This document shows positions 54,906-64,000 of a stretch of 64,000 bases of DNA, piece after piece (position 1 is the first letter of the stretch; every line of letters begins with the position of its first letter). The stretch covers positions 1,904,103-1,968,102 of the forward strand of contig CM037791.1 of assembly GCA_021229015.1 (NCBI GenBank), given 5' to 3'. Source of the stretch: Solen grandis (lineage: Eukaryota; Mollusca; Bivalvia; Adapedonta; Solenidae). A program made the translations under genes and the position numbers. The notes beneath the pieces were generated by a model. It saw only the letters and a list, made by a program, of their open reading frames with translations. It had not been told where the DNA came from and did no database searches.

Positions 54906-56382
54906 TCAAAATTTGCCTCACTGAAACAAACTTCCATCAACCTCTGAAAAGTGCTTGGACTATTGCAAAGGCCCATTGGCATCCGAAGATATTCATACAG
55001 ACTCCCGCAACCTACTCTAAATGCAGTTTTATGCCTATCCTTTTCGGATATCCCTACCTGATAGTAGCCTTGAGCCAAATCAATGGAAGAGAAAAATTTA
55101 GACCCATGTAAAGTATCAAGAGCTTCCTCTATCCTCGGCAACACACAATCGAAAGGGAATTATCTTTTTTTCTAACCAAAACAACTGGAGCAGCATAAGG
55201 ACTAACACTAGGTTGAATCACTTTCTGCTGCAGTAATTTGTTGACATGTTCGCGTACTTCAGAAATTAGATTTGGAGGGATTTTCCTATGAGGTATCCTG
55301 ACAGGGATATCATCTACTGTAGGTATATTGTGAGTAATAAGGTCTGTGAATCCTAGTTTATCCTCATCGTTATCGAAAAAATCCCCATATTTTTTAAATA
55401 ATGCAGCAACCTTCTGCTCATGTGCAGTAGACAATCCTGAAATGTCAACATCGACTTCAAACGGTAAATCACTAATACTATCACAAAGCACCATCTCATC
55501 AACAGACTCAACTTGCATCTTCTCAAGCCGGACGACTATTTCTGAGGCTTGAGCATGAACATCACAATGTGGGCCTGACAGTTCATCTACAAGGTTTACC
55601 CTATGAGCCACCCCAAGCCTTGCTTTATGGTCTAACCAAACGTCCTCTGAACCAATATTTACAACTCTTACAGGAACATACCCATTGGTCACATGTGCAA
55701 ATGTATCCACCACTATTATATTCTTAGGTAAAGATCCATTGAATCCTGCAATAGCTTGAACCGCCACTGTATAAGGCTGACCATCAATGCTAGCTCGAGT
55801 AGTGCCATTTACAACAACCATTGAAGAAGCTGGAATACGAACCTTCCCAGATGCACGAACAAAAGATACAGACTGATCACATTTAACAGTGGACATCTCA
55901 TACAGAGACAAAACTTGTGCCACTTTATCAGTTAGTTTACAGCTGGATTCTGCCTTAACATTCTTCAATTGTGCAATAACATTACTCCCCAACAGCCCTG
56001 GCACCCTTGCTTTCCTTTGACAACTAGATTCATCAACCGGATCCTTAACAACTAAGATACCCACTTTTGTAAGATCAATATCAGCAATTTGCATTTGCAC
56101 TTCTGTGTACCCTAAAAATGGAACTTCCAAATTATTAGCCCCAGTGACTTTAATCCAGTTACTGACATCAACTAAATTACGATCTTTCAATTGCTTAAAA
56201 AATGATTCAGTTAGAGTCGAAACCTGACTTCCTGTGTCAATCAAACAATTTACAGGAATTCCCTCAATTTGAATAACAATTTCTGGACATGAGGCAACAG
56301 CCCTATCCAGTATCCTGGCCTTTGAATCTGCAGAGTCACTGATGCTTGTGTCTACTGTTTGACTCACAACAGTAGACTTCAC
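54906..56382 (-). pseudogene. Ty3/Gypsy-type retroelement pol fragment
   Basis: The minus-strand frame 56382-55129 contains the retropepsin motif LIDTGSQVSTL and the phrase PGLLGSNVI, then the start of reverse transcriptase (HRKIPPNLISEVREHVNKLL, SPYAAPVVLVRKKD). Near 55165 the frame breaks and the expected segment with the VDYR-type motif is missing. RT resumes in another frame at 55144 (LPRIEEALDTLHGSKFFSSI, DLAQGYYQV, LRMPMGLCNSPSTFQRLM) and runs into the gap at 54905. The YADD-containing part, RNase H, integrase and LTRs are not seen. Order and motifs fit Ty3-type elements; this copy is inactive. Confidence 0.8.
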
Positions 56383-56391
56383 TAGTTTAAC

Positions 56392-56612
56392 GGCATCTCT
56401 TCAGCTGCCGTTTGGGGACAATTACGGATCAGGTGAGCCTTACTCCCACACTTGTAACATGCTCGTTTGTTTTGATACCTGGATCGGTAACCCCCTCTGC
56501 CCCGGCTTGATTCAAATGATGGGCGCCTATTGCTACTATAACTAACTCTGTCAGCTTGTTCAGCTGCTCTTGCTGTTTTGCCAACATATCCTGCTGCCCC
56601 TATATCAGTTTC
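56392..56612 (-). pseudogene. Gag zinc-knuckle fragment of the same retroelement
   Basis: Upstream of pol and in a different frame, the minus strand reads AAGYVGKTARAAEQADRVSY, then RGRGGYRSRYQNKRACYKCG and SKAHLIRNCPQTAAEE, ending at TAG. CYKCGSKAHLIRNC is a CCHC zinc knuckle (C-x2-C-x4-H-x4-C) that binds RNA in Gag. The pol frame overlaps it, as in elements using ribosomal frameshifting. Gag is 5'-truncated and no LTR is visible. Confidence 0.7.
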
Positions 56613-57048
56613 ACAAAATCTATATTACATGTACTTCAAATATCCATTGGAAACTTACCATATTGCCAACCTTGTCCAGGTCTCACTGAAGTCTTGTTGG
56701 CACAACTTCAGAAAATCGATATGGACTTTTGAAAGAATAAGCTACCAATCTCTGTTTATAAGTCTCTGGTTCTTACAAGAAAATATGCACAGGGGGGATG
56801 ACCTGTTTGACCTAGGGGAATTTACATTTTTCATTTTTTGCAGTCTAAATCCCCATCCTAGAGCATTAATTGGCAATTTGTCAAAATCCCAACATTATAT
56901 GCATGCCAAAGTCTGTTTCCTTTCACCTTGTACCATTCTGTCCGTTAAAGTCCTGTCTGTTAGGAATGGTCTTGCTTCTGTCAAAACCCTTGTGTGCCTG
57001 CCAACCCCATGCTAGGGCAAAACATTGATAGGTGCATTGCAACCTTAA
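56613..57048. other. Intergenic stretch, nothing recognised
   Basis: A 145-codon open frame (56578-57015) covers part of this but has no domain, and its start lies antisense to the retroelement gag, so it is not credited. Confidence 0.4.
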
Positions 57049-57785
57049 AGGCGTTTGAGCGGGTTTTTTCTTACAGATTTTTTTTTAAATTTGCATATTA
57101 GTACTTTAGACTTAAACTAAAAGAAATAAAAATAGGGGGTCACCATGCTTGTTTTAGAGATTAAGCTTATGGTGGAGCATCATTATTTGCTAAAATTTGT
57201 TGAAAAAACATGACATTAAAAAATAAGAAAGATTCCTTTTCTAAATACTGTAACAGCATATTAAAATGATATTTTTGAGAAAAAAAATTATCACCATTTG
57301 TAACTTATAATGTATTCTATAAGTTACAGATAAAAATACTGTCAAATATGCAATAAAAATACAAACGGGCATACAAACTCATTTGCGCCCAGACCAAAAT
57401 GTATTCAAAAACTATCCCAAAACTGAATTTTTCTATACAATGTATATTTTTCTAAATAAAAAAAATTCAACAAACAGATTTTCTTTATTTTTTTAGAGTC
57501 AGTTTTCTGATATAAATGCTTTATGAAAATGTAAAAAAAATACATACCTCACCAGATTTGTTTTTTAACTTAAACTGCTTTTTTATTGAAATTTTAGCCA
57601 AATTTGCATAAAAACATTAAAATGTGACTTTTTGTACCTTCAAAACTTGGCAAATATACTTTTGATGATATTCTTATTACATGAATCTTAAAATTTGGGC
57701 TTTCTTGTATAATTTAACTTAAATGAGAAATTAAAAATTTTTTTTTTACCAAAATCAAAATCAGCCGTAACCCGCTGAAACGTCC
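57049..57785. mobile_element. 737-bp MITE with TTAA target duplication
   Basis: The left end AGGCGTTTGAGCGGGTTTT and the complement of the right end (GGACGTTTCAGCGGGTTACG) are imperfect inverted repeats of about 19 bp. TTAA flanks both sides (57045-57048 and 57786-57789). A TTAA duplication fits piggyBac-type or Kolobok-type elements. The interior is AT-rich and non-coding. Confidence 0.6.
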
Positions 57786-57789
57786 TTAA

Positions 57790-58127
57790 TAACAAAAATC
57801 TCTGATAGATACTGAAATTATTCCAATTTTTTTTTACCAGCGTACCGGTACAGATGTAGCCATTGCATAAAAATTACTTTACCACCATTAAACACACATT
57901 TAACACATTTCAATATGATACAGACTTTGTACACACAAAATACACCCATCTTGAAGTATATGAAAATTATTCCAATAATTGACAGAATGTAGGATTCTGT
58001 ATTAAGGATATCATTACGAATTGACTTTTATCACATATATAACATTTTTATTTTATTCAAGAGTTGACTCCCACATGCATATACTTTTTTATAACTGTTT
58101 ATTAAACATTTTATGTCCAGCACCAAT
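57790..58127. other. AT-rich spacer, nothing recognised
   Basis: No gene, no clear repeat. Confidence 0.5.
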
Positions 58128-61100
58128 TTTTAGCTCACCTGAGCACAAAGTGCTCAAGGTGAGCTTTTGTGATCGCCCTTCGTCCTGCGTCGGTCGTTGT
58201 CCGTCGTCAACAATTTGCTTTAAACGACATCTCCTCTGAAACCGCTGGACAGAATTTAATGAAACTTGGCAGGAATGTTCCTTGGGTGAGGCTCTACAAA
58301 AGTTGCTAAAATAAAGTTGATCCATGAAGAACTCTGGTTGCCATGGCTACAAAAAGAAAAATAATTTGAAAACTTTAAAAATCATCTCCTTCAAAACTAC
58401 TGGCCAGATTTCAAAATAATTTGGTACAGATGTTCCTTGGATCAACCTCTACCAAAGTTGCTAAAATTATTCCGATCCGTAAAAAACATGGCTGCCAGGG
58501 GCGTGGCTTATTTGCCTTATATGTATATTGGGAAAACTTTAAACAACATCTCCTCTGAAACCACTGGACAGAATTTGATTAAACTTGGCAGGGATGATCC
58601 TTGGGTCAACCTTCACAAAAATTGCTAAAATAAACTTGATCCATGTAGAACTCTGGTTGCCATGGCAACAAAAAGAAAAAAATATGAAAACTTTAAAAAT
58701 CATCTTCTTCAAAACTACTGGCCAGATTTTAAAATAAATTGGTACAGATGTTCCTTGGATCAACCTCTACCAAAGTTGCTAAAATTATTCTGATCCGTAA
58801 AAAAACATGGCCGCCAGGGGCGGGGCTTATTTGCCTTATATGTATATAGAGAAACCTTTAAACAACATCTCCTCTGAAACCACTGGACAGAATTTGATTA
58901 AACTTGGCAGGGATGATCCTTGGGTCAACCTTCACAAAAATTGCTAAAATAAACTTGATCCATGTAGAACTCTGGTTGCCATGGCAACAAAAAGAAAAAA
59001 AAATATGAAAACTTTAAAAATCATCTTCTTCAAAACTACTGGCCAGATTTTTAGAGCACCTGAGCACAAAGTGCTCAAGGTGAGCTTTTGTGATCGCCCT
59101 TCGTCCGGCGTCCATCGTCGTCCGTCGTGCGTCGTGCGACGTGTGTCGTCAACAATTTGCTTTAAACGACATCTCCTCTGAAACCGCTGGACAGAATTTA
59201 ATGAAACTTGGCAGGAATGTTCCTTGGGTGAGGCTCTACAAAAGTTGCTAAAATAAAGTTGATCCATGAAGAACTCTGGTTGCCATGGCTACAAAAAGAA
59301 AAATAATTTGAAAACTTTAAAAATCATCTCCTTCAAAACTACTGGCCAGATTTCAAAATAATTTGGTACATATGTTCCTTGGATCAACCTCTACCAAAGT
59401 TGCTAAAATTATTCCGATCCGTAAAAAACATGGCTGCCAGGGGCGTGGCTTATTTGCCTTATATGTATATTGGGAAAACTTTAAACAACATCTCCTCTGA
59501 AACCACTGGACAGAATTTGATTAAACTTGGCAGGGATGATCCTTGGGTCAACCTTCACAAAAATTGCTAAAATAAACTTGATCCATGTAGAACTCTGGTT
59601 GCCATGGCAACAAAAAGAAAAAAATATGAAAACTTTAAAAATCATCTTCTTCAAAACTACTGGCCAGATTTTAAAATAAATTGGTACAGATGTTCCTTGG
59701 ATCAACCTCTACCAAAGTTGCTAAAATTATTCTGATCCGTAAAAAAACATGGCCGCCAGGGGCGGGGCTTATTTGCCTTATATGTATATAGAGAAACCTT
59801 TAAACAACATCTCCTCTGAAACCACTGGACAGAATTTGATTAAACTTGGCAGGGATGATCCTTGGGTCAACCTTCACAAAAAATTGCTAAAATAAACTTG
59901 ATCCATGTAGAACTCTGGTTGCCATGGCAACAAAAAGAAAAAAAAATATGAAAACTTTAAAAATCATCTTCTTCAAAACTACTGGCCAGATTTTTAGAGC
60001 ACCTGAGCACAAAGTGCTCAAGGTGAGCTTTTGTGATCGCCCTTCGTCCGGCGTCCGTCGTCGTCCGTCGTGCGTCGTGCGACGTGTGTCGTCAACAATT
60101 TGCTTTAAACGACATCTCCTCTGAAACCGCTGGACAGAATTTAATGAAACTTGGCAGGAATGTTCCTTGGGTGAGGCTCTACAAAAGTTGCTAAAATAAA
60201 GTTGATCCATGAAGAACTCTGGTTGCCATGGCTACAAAAAGAAAAATAATTTGAAAACTTTAAAAATCATCTCCTTCAAAACTACTGGCCAGATTTCAAA
60301 ATAATTTGGTACAGATGTTCCTTGGGTCAGCCTCTACCAAAGTTGCTAAAATTATTCCGATCCGTAAAAAAACATGGCCGCCAGGGGCGGGGCTTATTTG
60401 CCTTATATGTATATAGAGAAACCTTTAAACAACATCTCCTCTGAAACCACTGGACAGAATTTGATTAAACTTGGCAGGAATGATCCTTGGGCACCTACAC
60501 AAAAATTTTAAAAAAATTGTCCATGTAGAACTCTGGTTGCCATGGCAACAAAAAGAAAAAAAAATTGAAAACTTTAAAAATCATCTTCTTCAAAACTACT
60601 GGCCAGATTTTAAAATAAATTGGTACAGATGTTCCTTGGGTCAACCTCTACCAAAGTTGCTAAAATTATTCCGATCCGTAAAAAAACATGGCCGCCAGGG
60701 GCGGGGCTTATTTGCCTTATATGTATATAGAGAAACCTTTAAACAACATCTCCTCTGAAACCACTGGACAGAATTTGATTAAACTTGGCAGGGATGATCC
60801 TTGGGTCAACCTTCACAAAAATTGCTAAAATAAACTTGATCCATGTAGAACTCTGGTTGCCATGGCAACAAAAAGAAAAAAAAAATGAAAACTTTAAAAA
60901 TCATCTTCTTCAAAACTACTGGCCAGATTTTAAAATAAATTGGTACAGATGTTCCTTGGGTCAACCTCTACCAAAGTTGCTAAAATTATTCCGATCCGTA
61001 AAAAAAGATGGCCGCCAGGGGCGGGGCTTATTTGCCTTATATGTATATAGAGAAACCTTTAAACAACATCTCCTCTGAAACCACTGGACAGAATTTGATT

Positions 61101-62062
61101 AAACTTGGTAGGGATGATCCTTGGGTCAACCTTCACAAAAGTTGCTAAAATAAACTTGATCCATGTAGAACTCTGGTTGCCATGGCAACAAAAAGAAGAA
61201 GAAAATATGACACTTTAAATATTATCTTCTTCAAAACTACTGGCCAGATTTCAAAATGATTTAGTACAGATGTTCCTTGGGTCAACCTCTACCAAAGTTG
61301 CTAAAAATTTTCCGATCCTTAAAAAACATGGCCGCCAGGGGCGGGGCTTATTTGCCTTATATGTATATAGGGAAAACTTTAATCAACATTTCCTCTGAAA
61401 CCACTGGAGAAACCACTGGACAGAATTTGATTAAACTTGGCAGGAATGATCCTTGGGTCAACCTTCACAAAGTTCCTAAAATAAACTTGATCCATATAGA
61501 ACTCTGGTTGCCATGGCAACAAAAAGAAAAAAAATATGAAAACTTTAAAAATCATCTGCTTCAAAAGTACTTGCCAGATTTTAAAATAAATTGGTACAGA
61601 TGTTCCTTGGGTCAACCTATTTATCTCAGGTGAGCGATTTAGGGCCATCATGGGCCTCTTGTTAAATAAATTGGTACAGATGTTCCTTGGGTCAACCTCT
61701 ACCAAAGTTGCTAAAAAAAATTCCGATCTGTAAAAAACATGGCCGCCAGGGGCGGGGCTTATTTGCCTTATATGTATTTAGGGAAAACTTTAAACAACAT
61801 CTCCTCTGAAACCACTGGACAGAATTTGATTTAACTTGGCAGGAATGATCCTTGGGTCAACCTTCACAAAAGTTCCTAAAATAAACTTGATCCATATAGA
61901 ACTCTGGTTGCCATGGCAACAAAAATAAAAAAATATGAAAACTTTAAAAATCATCTTCTTCAAAACTCCTGGCCAGATTTTAAAATAAAATGGTACAGAT
62001 GTTCCTTGGGTCAACCTATTTATCTCAGGTGAGCGATTTAGGGCCATCATGGGCCTCTTGTT
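58128..62062 (+). mobile_element. Cluster of hairpin-headed repeats with 314-bp core and 943-bp higher-order period
   Basis: Heads occur at about 58130, 59051 and 59994 (the latter two with AGAGCACCTGAGCACAAAG). Tails (ATCTCAGGTGAGCGATTTAG, CATCATGGGCCTCTTGTT) occur at about 61620-61660 and 62025-62062. The core unit is 314 bp (CATCTCCTCTGAAACCACTG ... GGCCGCCAGGGGCGGGGC ... TATATGTATATAGAGAAACC). 58108-59050 and 59051-59993 are near-identical blocks of about 943 bp, a tandem duplication of a head plus core in which the internal tails have been lost. The block after 61663 is another partial copy sharing its tail. Confidence 0.8.
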
Positions 62063-62581
62063 ATTACATACATTTCAATTCATTTTTGACTTCCATGATG
62101 CAATCGTATTTAAATAAACATAAAAATTAACATCAGTAAGTGGTCAAATAGATAATAAAATTTGGTATTATTTCTCCTAATAATAAAAAAGAGAGAAATA
62201 TAAGTAAACACTACTAAATATAGCCCTGGAATGTTGTACAATGCAGATGTGTGTTATACCATAAAACAGAGTTGCAAGGAACCCTGTCCAAAAATGGCTC
62301 CAGTATAATTATAAGCACCCTTGCTAAGTGCTTGGCATATAAAGGTAGTTACAGCACTGGATAGCACATAAGGACAGTGTAATGCCGTTTCAATTATAAA
62401 CTGAAACATAAGCCTAATTATATCTTGTCATGTACATATAGACAATATTACATTAAAATACCAGTACTTCTTTATTGGTCTGTCTATATATTATATTTTT
62501 AAAAACAATGTATTATTTGAGAACGCAGTGTGACTTTGTATAGATTGACCAGTGCATATAGAATGAATTGTGATATTCCAG
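62063..62581. other. Intergenic stretch
   Basis: No gene. 62215-62310 resembles 26740-26820 (CTAAATATAGCCCTGGAATG). Confidence 0.4.
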
Positions 62582-62663
62582 ATGGATCATGTGACAGGGA
62601 TATCAACAAGGATGGTGTCTGCTGCAAACTCAAATTCCTACCAGGAATATGTCTCAGATGAAG
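62582..62663 (+). CDS. Possible coding exon, unknown gene
   Basis: After GATATTCCAG the sequence reads MDHVTGISTRMVSAANSNSY then QEYVSDE, and meets a GTATAG donor in phase 1. A clean acceptor-ORF-donor arrangement of 82 nt with non-repetitive composition suggests a real first coding or internal exon of a gene running off the right edge. I do not recognise the protein and see no second exon. Confidence 0.3.
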
Positions 62664-62707
62664 GTATAGCCATTTTAATCTTCACCAATTACAGAATGAC
62701 TCAAACC

Positions 62708-63633
62708 AGGGGCCATATTCAATATATATCTTAGATTTAACAAAGAAATTTCCTAATCCTTTTTTTTTCAACCTTAAGATATTCCTTAACCTTAGTGTGT
62801 GTGTGTTTTTTTTTCTTAGATTCAATCTGAATGGAACCTTACGTACGAAAATCATAATAATAAGAAAAATATTAAAATTTAACATAACTTTATTGCAAAA
62901 AGCGTGCAGTGCAGACTGTCTACATATTATATCTTTTTCTTTCTTTTTTTGTAAAATGTATATTTAATAAGCATTCAAGCGTATTTCTACACATTGAAAA
63001 TTTCTATCGTTTCAAAATTACATATAATAATGCATGTTGGAAGAAAAATTATGAAATGATGGAAGCAATTTGTTGTTTATTTCAAATATTTTCACAGTAA
63101 TTATGGAAATGTTCTTGTAAAGTAACCAGACAGCTTGTAGGAACTAACAGGTACACACATTTTGGTCAGACAGTTTTGATTTACATGTACATTGTATATG
63201 TACTTTTGGGACAAATTAACCTGATAGTGACTATATCTTCTGCTCTTTCAAATCGCATTAATGATAAATTACGGCTCTATACCTGTTCACCAGTAGTTCT
63301 CAAAGTCCCTTTATAATAATACCAGTATAAAGTTTCATTTCACCATAAAAAGTACTAAAAACTCACGGATTGCCAAAAAGTGGATGAAAATGGCCAGTTT
63401 ACAGAAAGCATCAACAAATCTTAAAGTTAAGAAAATATTTAAGGGAGTACCTGTGTTTTCTTAAAGTTAAGGGTGAATCTAAGGAAAAAAATACAGATCC
63501 TAATATTTTTCTTAAAAGTTAAGGAAAATCTTACAAGTTAAGGAAAATCTTATTGGAATTGTAGTTAAAGGAAATTTTTTAGCTATTTCATAAGATTTAT
63601 CTTAGAGTTCAGATGTATTTTGAATGCGCCCCA
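62708..63633. mobile_element. Possible MITE with GGGGC(C/G)CAT-type inverted ends
   Basis: The left end GGGGCCATATTCAATATATA and the complement of the right end (GGGGCGCATTCAAAATACAT) are similar inverted repeats. Inside the right end, the words CTTAA(A)AGTTAAGG(A) repeat several times (63430-63580). No clear target duplication. Confidence 0.4.
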
Positions 63634-64000
63634 GGTCCCAATTCCCCAAACCTCAATTTGAGCTAAATAATATGTATATTTAAATAGGAACACATTCCAC
63701 CATCCTTGGTCCTCAAATTTTGCATTTCTGTAAATAAATAGTTCAGAGAAATATTGTGAATGTGTATAAAAAAAATAAAAAATCAGAAAATGGACATTCC
63801 CAGTCTTCCAGTATAATTGAAAACCCCATCAGTCTCTGTTGTTTAGGGAGATATTTTCCATTCATGACTTGGTTAACTGCCCACATGGTCTTTTGTGTAA
63901 ACCAGGTCAGCTTTGATCACATGACTTCCCTGCATTGTCTTAAGTCTGAGCCCAGCCTCTGATAATCCCAGCTCCCACTGATGGACAAGTAGACTTGCAA
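63634..64000. other. Right end of window, nothing recognised
   Basis: AT-rich. A 68-codon open frame has no recognisable domain. Confidence 0.45.

Noticed and set aside
56578..57015. 145-codon plus-strand frame next to the retroelement
   Set aside because: Partly antisense to gag, no recognisable domain, no splice or start context; probably chance.
58089..62050. Many repeated open frames of 62-118 codons in the 58-62 kb cluster
   Set aside because: They recur every 314 or 943 bp on both strands and simply translate the repeat core and head.

Overview
This is eukaryotic, animal genomic DNA, almost certainly from a bivalve mollusc. It is AT-rich with sparse, intron-split genes. It carries about a dozen copies of a bivalve-type interspersed repeat, with a hairpin head reading AGCTCACCTGAGCAC, a core of tandem repeats, and a tail ending GGCCATCATGGCCCTCTTG. 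It also has a RUDI-like tRNA-derived SINE, and TNF-receptor and TRIM/NHL genes of the kind expanded in bivalves. Two 100-N assembly gaps (7287-7386 and 54806-54905) split it into three contigs. I see no rRNA, functional tRNA, CRISPR or bacterial operon. All calls come from reading the sequence; family names come from memory of the families, and no database was searched.

Layout. (1) 1-7286 is an inverted copy of 27077-28390 plus 35646 to about 41400. Both copies carry the first two coding exons of a TNF-receptor-superfamily gene. The left copy stops exactly at the first gap. This is either a real palindromic duplication or, in my view more likely, the second haplotype scaffolded in reverse. 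(2) 7387-27076 is a transposon graveyard. It holds several hairpin-headed repeats, one of them (9727-14446) broken by hAT-like insertions whose target-site duplications can be read off. It also holds a RUDI-like SINE, fragments of pogo/Tigger and Mutator-like transposase genes, and a complete-looking 5.3-kb hAT element (18379-23712) with a ten-exon ZNF862-like transposase gene. (3) 28391-35645 is a 7.25-kb terminal-inverted-repeat DNA transposon present in only one of the two arms. It has a spliced transposase gene with a D/D/E signature, a C-terminal zinc finger and one in-frame stop. I cannot place it in a named superfamily, and it is the best candidate here for something undescribed. (4) 38587-42856 is the TNF-receptor gene (signal peptide, three cysteine-rich domains, transmembrane exon). 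(5) 45590-47880 is a minisatellite/microsatellite block split by a hairpin-headed repeat. (6) 48305-49157 is the terminal beta-propeller exon of a TRIM-like gene. (7) 50990-54660 holds a tandem array and a decayed zinc-finger/SANT-like gene. (8) 54906-56612 is a broken Ty3-type retroelement running into the second gap. (9) 58128-62062 is a large array of the hairpin-headed repeat with 314-bp and 943-bp periods.

The only host genes I can support are the TNF receptor and the TRIM/NHL gene, plus one possible exon near 62.6 kb. Almost everything else is mobile DNA or its debris. The nested insertions give a relative history: the hairpin-headed repeats came first, then hAT-like elements landed in them, and the 7.25-kb element arrived after the two arms diverged.
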